Shown piece by piece: positions 31,280 through 39,456 of a stretch of DNA of 51,277 nucleotides (its first letter is position 1; every line of letters begins with the position of its first letter). Origin of the DNA: an uncultured Flavobacteriales bacterium. GTDB lineage: Bacteria > Bacteroidota > Bacteroidia > Flavobacteriales > Flavobacteriaceae. The translations under genes were made by a program, and so were the position numbers. The stretch is from NCBI GenBank assembly GCA_913058295.1, contig CAJXRD010000017.1:1-51277 (forward strand). The letters are read 5' to 3'. The notes under the pieces were generated by a model that did not search any database, was not told the origin of the DNA, and saw only the letters and a program-made list of their open reading frames with translations.

Positions 31280-31870
31280 TTAGGTTTTCTTATGTTCTTT
31301 TTTGCCTACAAAATAAGCGATAAATCCAAAAGTTATTCCTAAAGCTAAGAAAAAAGCTCCAAGTCTAGGGTAGGAATGTGCTCGGAAATTTAATATGTCC
31401 TTTGTTCCAAATAATGGGGGCTGAAAACCCATTACAGATCCGTCAGGGTTTGTAAATTTCATAATCGCTTTAGGGTCTAAATTATGACCATAATCATGTT
31501 CCCAAAGGTAAAAATCATAAAGTCCGGCCATACTGACTACCACCATTAAAATAAACCATCCTAAGAACCATTTATGATTCATAAATATTCCAATTAAGAG
31601 CCCTAAAATGGTAGTTATAATAATACCAATTGGAAATACTTTAAATTCTGGGATTGCATCAGGAATATATTTCATCCCTACATAATGGTTCATAAGGTTT
31701 ATGTTTTTAATATCATGTGGATGCATGTCAGAAAAATCATTGATATGAATATTCATTCCTAATGGAATTGGATATTGTGGAGCTTCTAGGGTTATATTCC
31801 AAAGTGGAAATAAAAATAAACCTAGAGGGAGTAATGCTCCAATAATCATTATTAAACGTGACTTTTTCAT
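31280..31870 (-). CDS. His-rich membrane protein of the nos cluster, function unknown
   Basis: A 196-residue protein with four predicted membrane segments (residues about 6-25, 77-97, 102-122, 169-189). Regions outside the helices contain clustered His and Met: NDFSDMHPHDIKNINLMNHY and LWEHDYGHNLDP. I do not recognise a named family. Its position between nosZ and nosL, on the same strand, suggests a part in copper handling or electron transfer for N2O reduction. About 270 bp with a hairpin separates it from nosZ, so it may have its own promoter. Confidence 0.6.
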   Translation of the reverse strand: MKKSRLIMIIGALLPLGLFLFPLWNITLEAPQYPIPLGMNIHINDFSDMHPHDIKNINLMNHYVGMKYIPDAIPEFKVFPIGIIITTILGLLIGIFMNHKWFLGWFILMVVVSMAGLYDFYLWEHDYGHNLDPKAIMKFTNPDGSVMGFQPPLFGTKDILNFRAHSYPRLGAFFLALGITFGFIAYFVGKKEHKKT

Positions 31871-32058
31871 TTTTTCTAAATTAGAATTAGTAATAAAAGA
31901 TAAATGGCTGAATGGATCACATTCTTAAATATCTTATTTATTTCAAACTTATTTATTGGTTGACAATGAGTATGAAAGATTAAGAAAACCTTCTAAAATT
32001 TAAATAATGATGGGTTTTTAGTTTTTTTTAATTGGATTTTTATTGATTAGATTTAAAA

Positions 32059-32089
32059 GACGGGAGAAATTAACAACTCCCGCCTTTTT
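32059..32089 (-). terminator. Hairpin after nosZ
   Basis: On the minus strand GGCGGGAG and CTCCCGTC pair with one G-U, around a 10-base loop, followed by TTTT. It lies about 50 bp after the nosZ stop and would end or weaken transcription from the cytochrome c-fasciclin-nosZ unit. Confidence 0.7.
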
Positions 32090-32139
32090 GGAAATACACT
32101 AATCACTAATCAATAAATACTTCCACTACTAAAAACATA

Positions 32140-34101
32140 TTAGTCTTCACCTAAAGACCATTTAAGCTCTATATCTGAAGAAGCAGGGGATACTCTTACA
32201 TATCCTTGCATCTCTTGATGTAATGCTGAACAGAAATCTGTACAATAGAATGGCCAAACACCAACTTGTTTAGGTTCCCATACAAATGTTTCTGTTTGTC
32301 CTGGCATAATTAATAATTCTGAAGTATTAGCTCCAATCATACTAACTCCGTGAGGTACATCGTAATCTTGTTCTAAATTTGTTACGTGGAAATAAACTTT
32401 GTCTCCAACTTTAACACCTTCTATATTATCTGGTGAGAAGTGACTACGGATCATTGTCATATAAATATGAACTTCTTTTCCATTACGTTCAACTCTAGTT
32501 TCATCGTCATTTTTCGCAGCATATGGGTGCATATTTTCTTCTAACTTATAAAGTTTTTTAGAATTTTTAGCAACAATATCGGCTGGAATACCAGCAGCAT
32601 AATGAGGCTCCCCAATAGTTGGGAAATCTAATAATAATTCCATTTTTTCACCTGTAATGTCAAATAACTGTGCAGATTGAGTAACCTCTGGGCCAGTTGG
32701 TAAATAACGGTCTTTGGTAATTTTATTCATTGCAACTACATATTTTCCGAACGGTTTTCTAGAGTTTCCTCCAGGAATCATTAAGTGACCTACAGAGTAA
32801 TACGTTGGTTTTCTATCTACAACTTCCCAAGTTCCTAATTTCCATTTTACAACTTCAGAAGAGATAAAGAAGGTAGTGTAAGCGTTTCCTTTTCCATCAA
32901 ATTCTGTATGTAAAGGTCCTAGGCCTGGTTGTTCAACAACCCCTGCAAGAACATCTTCGAAGTTAAGAATTGGAATTCCATAAGCATCACCTGCAAATTT
33001 TTCGTTTTCAATAGCATCAATCATTTTAGTAAATGAGTGAATAGTTAAGTTAGCAGAAAGCTTCCCATTACCTACAATGTATTCTCCAGAAGGATCTACA
33101 TCACAACCGTGAGGAGATTTAGGAGTTGGCAATAAATAAACTGCTCCAGGAACTTCTGAAGGATTTACTACTAAAACTTCTTTCTTCATTGTTGAAGTTG
33201 CAGTATGTGTAGATTCATCATAAACGTTATGTGCATAATTAGCTGGCATTTTTGTTCCACCACCATTGTTCACGTATTCTTCAATTTTTTTCCAGTTAAT
33301 TGCTGCAATAAAATCTTTGTCGTTTTGAGAAGAATTTACCTCCATTAATGTATGTGCTTCTTCTGTGTTATAAGTTGTAAAGAAGAACCAACCATGAGAT
33401 TTTCCACGACCTGGGTGAGATAAATCATAGTTAAACCCTGGCATAATTATTTGGAATTTTATATCCATATGACCTTCTTCAGGATCTACACTAATAAAAG
33501 TTAAGGCACCTTTAAAGTTACCTTTATATTCATTAATAGGCATATCTCTTTGCGGTACTGGTACAGAGAAACGAGTTCCAGCTACTACATATTCTGTATT
33601 TTCAGTAACAAAAGATGAACTGTGGTTACCTGCACTGTTAGGGACTTCGATAATCTCAGTAGTTTCAAAAGTTGTTAAATCAATTTTTGCAATACGAGGA
33701 GTATTATTACCATTGATAAATATCCAACGACCATCTAATTCACCATTAGTTTGTGAAATGTCTGGGTGGTGTGAATCATCCCATGGAATAAAACCATGAG
33801 AAGTATTTAACATTGGTTTTGTTTCTTCATTATAACCCCAAGCTTTTTCAGCATCTTGAGAGAAAACAGGAATTACCTTAAATAAACGCCCAGATGGAAG
33901 TCCATAAACTGCTAATTGTCCACTAAAACCTCCAGAAATAAAGGCATAGTACTCGTCTAATTCACCTGGTGCTACGTATACTTTTTCAGCAGCGCTAGAA
34001 GAAAGTGCTCCTTGATTATTGCTAGTAGATTCGCTGTTATTACAGCTAAATAATCCAGCTACAATTACCAATGCTACTAAAATATTAATTGTTTTTTTCA
34101 T
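32140..34101 (-). CDS. nosZ: Nitrous oxide reductase, Sec-type (clade II)
   Basis: A 653-residue N2O reductase. The signal is a Sec lipoprotein type (LFSC, C20) with no twin-arginine, as in clade II NosZ. The N-terminal seven-bladed propeller carries the CuZ histidines (for example in DDSHHPDISQTNGELDGRW, NSAGNHSSSF, PKSPHGCDVDPSG, LGPLHTEFDGKG). The C-terminal cupredoxin domain has the CuA ligands H584, C620, C624, H628 and M631 in YCTDFCSALHQEM. It reduces N2O to N2 in the periplasm. No denitrification genes upstream of N2O are in the window. It lies 28 bp after the fasciclin gene. Confidence 0.97.
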   Translation of the reverse strand: MKKTINILVALVIVAGLFSCNNSESTSNNQGALSSSAAEKVYVAPGELDEYYAFISGGFSGQLAVYGLPSGRLFKVIPVFSQDAEKAWGYNEETKPMLNTSHGFIPWDDSHHPDISQTNGELDGRWIFINGNNTPRIAKIDLTTFETTEIIEVPNSAGNHSSSFVTENTEYVVAGTRFSVPVPQRDMPINEYKGNFKGALTFISVDPEEGHMDIKFQIIMPGFNYDLSHPGRGKSHGWFFFTTYNTEEAHTLMEVNSSQNDKDFIAAINWKKIEEYVNNGGGTKMPANYAHNVYDESTHTATSTMKKEVLVVNPSEVPGAVYLLPTPKSPHGCDVDPSGEYIVGNGKLSANLTIHSFTKMIDAIENEKFAGDAYGIPILNFEDVLAGVVEQPGLGPLHTEFDGKGNAYTTFFISSEVVKWKLGTWEVVDRKPTYYSVGHLMIPGGNSRKPFGKYVVAMNKITKDRYLPTGPEVTQSAQLFDITGEKMELLLDFPTIGEPHYAAGIPADIVAKNSKKLYKLEENMHPYAAKNDDETRVERNGKEVHIYMTMIRSHFSPDNIEGVKVGDKVYFHVTNLEQDYDVPHGVSMIGANTSELLIMPGQTETFVWEPKQVGVWPFYCTDFCSALHQEMQGYVRVSPASSDIELKWSLGED

Positions 34102-34129
34102 TATGTAGTATTTATTGTTTTGTTAATAT

Positions 34130-34708
34130 TTATTCTGTTGGGGGTAACATTACTTTATCAATAACGTGTATAATACCGTTACCGGCTTTTACACTAGCTA
34201 TGATTTTTGCACCTCCAACATATACATCGTCTCCTTTTACTTCCACCAAAACATCTTGGTTATTTGCCTGACCTAATTTTTTAAATTTCTTTAAAAAGTC
34301 TTTGCTATAATTCCCTGGAGTAACGTGGTATTTTAAAATATTTGCCAATACATTTTTATTCTCTGGCTTCACTAAATTTTCAACAGTACCTTCTGGTAAT
34401 GCAGCAAAAGCAGCATCGGTTGGAGCGAAAACCATTAATGGACCAGCATTAACTAATGCATTTTCTAATTCAGCAGCTTGAACAGCAGCTACAAGAGTAG
34501 TGTGATCTGGAGACCCAATTGCTATTTGTAAAATATTCGGTGTCCCTTCATCATCACGTAGAAAAGCTTGGCCTTGTTTTTTTGCTGGTACTGCTTTTTC
34601 AGTGGCGGTATTTGATGTAGAATTTGTGTCTTTCTTTTCACCCGAATTGCAACTAGATACAAGTAAAATGAAAATGAAAGCAAACATTGTTTTTAATATT
34701 GTTTTCAT
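34130..34708 (-). CDS. Fasciclin-domain lipoprotein in the nos operon
   Basis: A 192-residue lipoprotein (LVSSC, C20) with one fasciclin (FAS1) domain, residues about 60-190: DHTTLVAAVQAAELENALVNAGPLMVFAPTDAAFAALPEGTVENLV, YHVTPGNYS, and the closing NGIIHVIDKVMLPP. FAS1 domains usually serve in adhesion or as protein-binding modules. It lies between the cytochrome c and nosZ genes with gaps of 40 and 28 bp, so it is almost certainly co-transcribed. It might hold the cytochrome and NosZ together at the membrane, which is speculation. Confidence 0.88.
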   Translation of the reverse strand: MKTILKTMFAFIFILLVSSCNSGEKKDTNSTSNTATEKAVPAKKQGQAFLRDDEGTPNILQIAIGSPDHTTLVAAVQAAELENALVNAGPLMVFAPTDAAFAALPEGTVENLVKPENKNVLANILKYHVTPGNYSKDFLKKFKKLGQANNQDVLVEVKGDDVYVGGAKIIASVKAGNGIIHVIDKVMLPPTE

Positions 34709-34748
34709 GATTTTTATGGTTTTATTGGTTAAAGAATTAGTGGGAAAA

Positions 34749-35246
34749 CTATAGTGTTCTAAAGTATTCCAATACGTTTCTAGCTTCTTCTTCGGTTAGA
34801 TTTTGATTGGCCATTGGCGAACCATTATATTCCATTAATAAAGCTTTTGCATCTGCATCTTTTTTCACCATCTCATCAGGATTTAAGATCATATTCATAA
34901 TCCATTCTGGAGAACGTCTTTCAAAAATCCCGTTTGGAGCTGGTCCGATGAACTTTTTTCCAATTTTATGACAGGCAGTACATTTAGATTTAAATACTTC
35001 TCCACCTTTTACAGCCATAGCTTGATCAATATCTGCACCTAATGTTATCGACTTAACAGGGCCAATTCCTTTATTAGATAGATCATAAGTAGTTTCTATC
35101 TTTTCTTTTTTAGCTTTTTTGGATTTTGTAGTTTTTGTTTTACCAACTTTTACTTTTTCCTTCTTTTCTTTTTTGTCATCTCCTCCACAACTTACAATGG
35201 TAAGTGAAAAGATAACTAGCAGTGACAGTTTAATTAGGTTCTTCAT
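34749..35246 (-). CDS. Cytochrome c lipoprotein, likely electron donor to NosZ
   Basis: A 165-residue lipoprotein (IVSC, C20) followed by a Lys-rich, flexible linker (about residues 24-52) and one cytochrome c domain. The heme motif is C89-T-A-C92-H93, and the distal Met is in NGSPMANQNL. It could carry electrons from the quinol chain to NosZ in the periplasm. Start: an in-frame ATG 33 bp upstream would place charged residues before the signal, so the ATG at 35246 is preferred. It is the first gene after a Crp/Fnr-type promoter and precedes the fasciclin gene by 40 bp. Confidence 0.9.
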   Translation of the reverse strand: MKNLIKLSLLVIFSLTIVSCGGDDKKEKKEKVKVGKTKTTKSKKAKKEKIETTYDLSNKGIGPVKSITLGADIDQAMAVKGGEVFKSKCTACHKIGKKFIGPAPNGIFERRSPEWIMNMILNPDEMVKKDADAKALLMEYNGSPMANQNLTEEEARNVLEYFRTL

Positions 35247-35276
35247 TATATGCTTTTTTGCGTTAATTTTATGTGG

Positions 35277-35322
35277 CAAAGATAAAAGTCACGGTACTTA
35301 CAAAATATGACTTTTGTCATAT
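35277..35322 (-). promoter_or_regulatory. nos operon promoter with a Crp/Fnr-type site
   Basis: The perfect palindrome ATATGAC-N4-GTCATAT (35305-35322) has the TGAC-N4-GTCA form of Fnr/NnrR/DNR-class sites. On the minus strand a perfect -7 box TATCTTTG follows at 35284-35277. A start about 6 bp beyond that box puts the palindrome centre near -42, the usual position for class II activation. The cytochrome c ATG is about 25 bp further. Confidence 0.65.
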
Positions 35323-35518
35323 CTATAAAAAAGATATAATGGTCTTATATTAATATAAATAAGCTTGATTCTTAATAAAATCTATATTTAATTTCTAGGA
35401 GTAGTAGTGTTTAGCATGAAATAATGAAGCTGAGTGATAAACCCTTTGGTGCCTTTATTTAATTCGTTTTAAAAAATGATATAAAGAATATCACAAGATT
35501 ATTATAAGCATTCTAAAT

Positions 35519-36619
35519 CTAGATAATGCCTTGCTGTTTTTTATAAAAAGCATCGGCTTGTAATTGCATAAGTTCTCTTGCTTTTTTACGCTTGTATTCG
35601 TAGAGTTCATCTTCTTCAGCAATGTCTCCGTAAACACGATTATTTATGCTTATGTCTGTTTGTAAAATCATTTTGCGTTGTTGCGCTTGTTGTGCACTCC
35701 AGGTAATAATAGAATTTTCTAGTTCCTCTAACTTTATATCGTAAGTGCCTTTTGGAGAAAGCAGCTTTGCTAAAATCGGAGAGGTTTCAATGGCTAAAAA
35801 CAATAAGAAAATAAATAATGAAGGCAACCAGGGTAATTTATTTAATGCATTTACACGAGCCATAAGTCCATCAAATCCATCGATTACTGGTTGTGTTTCA
35901 GAAACTTTAGCTTGGTAGTCTATACTAAGGGTTTCCATCTTTACTTCTGCAGCTTTTATTTTTTCAGTATTAGTGTTTCTTAATTCCTGAAGTGCGGCTA
36001 ACTCAGCATCATGTTTTTCTCTTTTCTCTTCATATACTGGACCCTTACCAATAAGCTCCGTGCCTTTTCTTCCTTCGGCTTCAGAGATATAAGTTTCATA
36101 TAATTCGTTTACGGAAGTTTCTTTATCAGCCATTTCTTTCTTTAAAGCAACTATTTCGGCACTTAACACTTCCAAAGAAGGTGAATATTGTAATGCCAAT
36201 TGATCTTTATTGACAAGAGTCATTTCGTTTTTTTCTTCCAGTAATACCTGATTGATTTCCTTTTCAAAAATCTTAAGTTCTAATGGTTTTGCAATAACTA
36301 TAGCAATGATTATTGCCAATAGTAATCTTGGGCTTGCCTGAATAAATTCATCGAAAAAATTATCCCGTTTTTTGATGGTCGACACTATAAACCGATCTAA
36401 ATTGAAAATGAGTAATCCCCAAATAAAACCAAAGAAAATGGAAGAATAATAATTATCGAAAACAGTATAAAGTGCATATGCCGAAGCAATAAATGCCATA
36501 ACAGCTGTAAAAAACACGGTTGCACCTATACCTGCATATTTGGTTTGTTCTCCTGGAGAGCATTGTTCTAAAATATCGATGTCTGCACCCGAACAGAAAA
36601 TAAAAAAGCGTTGTAACAT
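35519..36619 (-). CDS. DUF4407 membrane protein
   Basis: A 366-residue protein that matches DUF4407: MLQRFFIFCSGADIDILEQCS at the N-terminus, two hydrophobic segments (about residues 33-78), GLLIFNLDRFIVSTIKK, and a further segment ending in IAKPLELKIFEKEI. Residues about 130-250 form a long charged coiled coil, followed by a hydrophobic segment (about 265-285, PSLFIFLLFLAIETSPILAKL) and a helical tail rich in Gln. Function is unknown; the gene stands alone on the minus strand, with about 240 bp of featureless AT-rich DNA between it and the nos promoter. Confidence 0.82.
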   Translation of the reverse strand: MLQRFFIFCSGADIDILEQCSPGEQTKYAGIGATVFFTAVMAFIASAYALYTVFDNYYSSIFFGFIWGLLIFNLDRFIVSTIKKRDNFFDEFIQASPRLLLAIIIAIVIAKPLELKIFEKEINQVLLEEKNEMTLVNKDQLALQYSPSLEVLSAEIVALKKEMADKETSVNELYETYISEAEGRKGTELIGKGPVYEEKREKHDAELAALQELRNTNTEKIKAAEVKMETLSIDYQAKVSETQPVIDGFDGLMARVNALNKLPWLPSLFIFLLFLAIETSPILAKLLSPKGTYDIKLEELENSIITWSAQQAQQRKMILQTDISINNRVYGDIAEEDELYEYKRKKARELMQLQADAFYKKQQGII

Positions 36620-36675
36620 TCTGAAGATTTATTGATTGATGAATCTATATAACGCAATTATTTATAGAATGTTAC

Positions 36676-36705
36676 AAAAAAAAGCCTCGAAATTTCGAGG
36701 CTTTT
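36676..36705 (-). terminator. Terminator of the BlaI/M56 operon
   Basis: A perfect palindrome AAAGCCTCGAAA / TTTCGAGGCTTT is followed on the minus strand by a run of T. It ends the M56 peptidase transcript. The same stem sequence recurs at 39,413. Confidence 0.85.
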
Positions 36706-36737
36706 ATAACTGTTTAGTAATTGAAAAATAATCTCTT

Positions 36738-38303
36738 TTAAATATTTTCTTCTTTCGAGGGCACTCTTTTTTGTTCCAATTGACGTTTGTACTCAGTATT
36801 TTTTTTCTGTTCTTTTATTATTTGTCGCTCTTTTATTTGAACCTCTCTTTTTTGAAGTCTTTCATTATTGGTTTCAAGACGCATGGCAACCCTTTGGCTT
36901 TCCATCTCTTTATGTTGTAGCGTTCTCATTTGCTCACGTTCCACTTTTCTTTTATCCGCTAAAACTAATCGTTCTGCCTGTCTGTCTTGGTTTCTTTTTT
37001 CTAACTTAACTCTTTGGACTACTAATTTTTCTTCTTCTTTTTTAAGTTTCACTTTCTCTTTTTCCTCTTTAACCTTTACTTTTTCTTGTTTCACCTTTGG
37101 TGCTTTTGGTTCTTTTGGCGCCTTCGGTTCTTTTAGTTCTTTTGGAGGAGGTGGTGGCACATTTACTCCACTATCATTTACATCTTTTACCACTCTAATA
37201 TTGTTTGGAACTTTTTCTACTTCAGGTGGAGGGGGAGGAAAATTAGGAAATGGCTGCGATTTTTTCCGTTGTTTGCTTGACATTAAATTGTATAGGTATT
37301 TTAGGCGATCAATATCAGACTTTTTAATTCTCATATTAGATTCGTCCATTTCATTATACTTCTTAGCCAACTTGTTATATTCATTAACTTGTGCTTTAGT
37401 GGCGCTATCTTGTAAAGTGTAATCTATGGGTTCAGAGCCTAGTCTTTCTATTTCTTCTTTAGCACTAAAGCTAAATAATAATAGGGCAACTAATGGAAAT
37501 AACAATAAGGATCTAATCCATATTTTTCTTTTTGAAGTGTGTGTTTTCATAACTGTAAATCGTTTTTTGATGAGTGAATAATTAATTGAATTTGCCAATA
37601 TTGGCGTTTGGGTATTTGATGAGAATACCAATAATAAGTTCTGATAATGATTCGATTCTACCCCTTTGGATAATACCGCTTCATCTGCTAAAAATTCGTG
37701 ATTTAATTTTATACTATGCTTTATCACATATATAAATGGATTGAACCAAAATAATATTTGTAAAATTTCTATAAATAAGATGTCAATGCTATGCTTTTGT
37801 TGGGCATGAGCTTGCTCATGTAACATTACTTCTGGTGGAATTTCTTGTGCCTCGTATTTAGATTTATTCAGAAATATATATTTAAAAAAAGTATGAGGCA
37901 TTACTTTATCCTGAAGCAATACTTGAATATAGGAAGACAGTTTTAGCTTCGGATTTCTTTTAATTTTTAAGAGTATCGTTATTAAGTTTTTTGAAAATCG
38001 AAATCCGAAAACAGCAATTCCCAAAAGATATATAGAACCTAATATTACAGGAAGTTTTTCTAATAATAGCATATAATTATCAGAGCCAACTTCATTTATA
38101 TCTGAAAATATAACTGGCTTATTATCTCCTGAAAGGGAAGTGTAGCTTACAAATGTGATAAGTGGGATAATAATGGAAAGGACAAGTGCTCCTAATAGGT
38201 AAAGCCTTTTAAAGGTATGCATGTTCTCTTTTTCTAAAAATACTTTATAGAAAAGGATAAATGCTCCTAAACAAGCTGCAGATCTTAATAAATAGAATTC
38301 CAT
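36738..38303 (-). CDS. BlaR1/MecR1-type M56 metallopeptidase with long charged tail
   Basis: A 521-residue membrane protein. The first about 280 residues are an M56 domain with four membrane segments and the zinc site H162-E-Q-A-H166 plus E203 in NHEFLADEAV. After the last segment (LLLFPLVALLLFSFSA, about residues 262-277) comes a tail of about 240 residues: two proline stretches (FPPPPPEV, VPPPPPKE), a Lys/Glu-Pro-Lys stretch, and a long Lys/Glu/Arg coiled coil. No penicillin-binding sensor domain is present. It is 2 bp downstream of the BlaI-type repressor, so it probably relays a signal by cleaving that repressor. Confidence 0.87.
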   Translation of the reverse strand: MEFYLLRSAACLGAFILFYKVFLEKENMHTFKRLYLLGALVLSIIIPLITFVSYTSLSGDNKPVIFSDINEVGSDNYMLLLEKLPVILGSIYLLGIAVFGFRFSKNLITILLKIKRNPKLKLSSYIQVLLQDKVMPHTFFKYIFLNKSKYEAQEIPPEVMLHEQAHAQQKHSIDILFIEILQILFWFNPFIYVIKHSIKLNHEFLADEAVLSKGVESNHYQNLLLVFSSNTQTPILANSINYSLIKKRFTVMKTHTSKRKIWIRSLLLFPLVALLLFSFSAKEEIERLGSEPIDYTLQDSATKAQVNEYNKLAKKYNEMDESNMRIKKSDIDRLKYLYNLMSSKQRKKSQPFPNFPPPPPEVEKVPNNIRVVKDVNDSGVNVPPPPPKELKEPKAPKEPKAPKVKQEKVKVKEEKEKVKLKKEEEKLVVQRVKLEKRNQDRQAERLVLADKRKVEREQMRTLQHKEMESQRVAMRLETNNERLQKREVQIKERQIIKEQKKNTEYKRQLEQKRVPSKEENI

Positions 38304-38305
38304 AA

Positions 38306-38671
38306 TTATTTCTTTTGAATTTCAGAATCGATTATAGCCTTCAATTTTTTTAATTCGTCTTTGGTTAAATTAGTTTCCTTTGTAAAAAAGGAAGCAAATT
38401 GCGAAGCACTATCGTTGAAAAAGTTTTTAATCAATCCATTTACATGTTTAGAGAAATAATCTTTCTTTTTTACCAAAGGATAATATTGTCTAGAATTTCC
38501 CATTTGAGTGTACCCTACAAAACCCTTGCCAATCATTCTTTTTAATAAAGTTGCAATGGTAGTAGTTGCAGGTTTAGGTTCAGTATATAATTCTAATAAG
38601 TCTTTCATGAATGCTTTTTCCTTTTTCCAAAGGAATTGCATTAGTTGTTCTTCGGTATTTGATAATTTCAT
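38306..38671 (-). CDS. BlaI/MecI-type winged-helix repressor
   Basis: A 121-residue repressor of the BlaI/MecI/CopY family: LSNTEEQLMQFLWKKEKAFMKDLLELY, PATTTIATLLKRMIGKGFVGY with the DNA-recognition helix, and a C-terminal dimerisation helix. Its own promoter carries two perfect operators (see 38692-38731), so it is autorepressed. It is co-transcribed with the M56 peptidase. In Bacteroidota such pairs answer to various envelope signals; there is no beta-lactamase gene here. Confidence 0.92.
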   Translation of the reverse strand: MKLSNTEEQLMQFLWKKEKAFMKDLLELYTEPKPATTTIATLLKRMIGKGFVGYTQMGNSRQYYPLVKKKDYFSKHVNGLIKNFFNDSASQFASFFTKETNLTKDELKKLKAIIDSEIQKK

Positions 38672-38691
38672 GCTTCATTAATATTTTGACT

Positions 38692-38731
38692 CTACAAACG
38701 TAGAACAAATATTTTGATTCTACAAGTGTAG
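38692..38731 (-). promoter_or_regulatory. BlaI-type operators overlapping the -7 and -33 boxes
   Basis: Two dyads, CTACAAACGTAG (38692-38703) and CTACAAGTGTAG (38720-38731), follow the TACA-N-TGTA pattern of BlaI/MecI operators, 28 bp apart. On the minus strand the first contains a perfect -7 box TACGTTTG and the second contains the TTG of the -33 element, 20 bp upstream. The repressor would cover both boxes. Confidence 0.85.
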
Positions 38732-38762
38732 AGGTGAAATTATTTTTTTCAGAAGAAATTTA

Positions 38763-38793
38763 TTTGCTAGATTAAGGATTACACCTACTTTAG
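38763..38793 (+). promoter_or_regulatory. Promoter of the PhnA-like gene
   Basis: TTTG at 38763-38766, 19 bp, then TACTTTAG at 38786-38793, close to the Bacteroidota TTTG / TAnnTTTG pattern, 19 bp before the ATG at 38813. Confidence 0.45.
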
Positions 38794-38812
38794 CGATTCT
38801 AAATATTAGTAT

Positions 38813-39397
38813 ATGAGTTTCGAAAGAGAAGTAAGAAAAAGAGCAGAAGAAAAGTGTGAGTTTTGTGGACACGATGAGCATCTTGCGATGTATGTGGTGC
38901 CAAAAACTCCAGAATATATAGAAGGTGTAGAAACTGCTGTTTTGGCATGTGCCACTTGTAATTCTCAATTTGATGATGAAGAAAATAGAGATGCCAACCA
39001 TTGGCGTTGTTTAAACGACAGTATGTGGAGCCCAGTAGCTCCAGTACAAATAATGTCTTGGAGAATGCTTCACCGATTAAAATCTTTTGGATGGTCTCAA
39101 GATTTATTAGATATGATGTATTTAGATGAGCAACAATTAGAATGGGCAGCAGCAGAAAAAGACAATGAAGATAAAACAGATGCAATCATTCACAGAGATG
39201 CTAATGGTGTCGTTTTACAAACAGGGGATAGTGTTGTCTTAATTAAAGATTTAAAAGTAAAAGGCTCTAGTTTGGTTGCAAAACAGGGTACTGCTGTACG
39301 ACGAATTTCTTTGGATCGTGAAAATGAAAAGTTTATTGAAGGTAAAGTAGGACCTACTCAAGTTGTTATTATTACAGATTATGTAAAGAAATTATAA
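38813..39397 (+). CDS. PhnA domain protein
   Basis: A 194-residue cytoplasmic protein. The N-terminal zinc-ribbon-like part has CEFCG (C21, C24) and CATCNSQF. The C-terminal PhnA domain (about residues 120-194) reads HRDANGVVLQTGDSVVLIKDLKVKGSSLVAKQGTAVRRI and ends VGPTQVVIITDYVKKL. Despite the historical name, PhnA is not needed for phosphonate breakdown; some related proteins hydrolyse phosphonoacetate. The role here is unknown. It stands alone between the BlaI operators and a shared terminator. Confidence 0.88.
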   Translation: MSFEREVRKRAEEKCEFCGHDEHLAMYVVPKTPEYIEGVETAVLACATCNSQFDDEENRDANHWRCLNDSMWSPVAPVQIMSWRMLHRLKSFGWSQDLLDMMYLDEQQLEWAAAEKDNEDKTDAIIHRDANGVVLQTGDSVVLIKDLKVKGSSLVAKQGTAVRRISLDRENEKFIEGKVGPTQVVIITDYVKKL

Positions 39398-39412
39398 TAA
39401 ATAATTTATTAT

Positions 39413-39449
39413 AAAAAAAAAGCCTCGAAATATTTTTCGAGGCTTTTTT
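39413..39449. terminator. Bidirectional terminator
   Basis: AGCCTCGAAA and TTTCGAGGCT pair perfectly around TATT, with A and T runs on the two sides. It lies between the converging PhnA-like gene and M20 dipeptidase gene. The stem is the same as at 36,676. Confidence 0.88.
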
Positions 39450-39456
39450 GTTTCTA

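Noticed and set aside
36868-37422. A 184-codon open frame antisense to the M56 peptidase gene, with Phe/Ser/Gly-rich translation
   Set aside because: It mirrors the repetitive Lys/Glu/Pro tail codons of the real gene; it has no domain, promoter or ribosome site and is low-complexity.
38799-39185. Open frame antisense to the PhnA-like gene
   Set aside because: Leu/His-rich shadow with no supporting signal.
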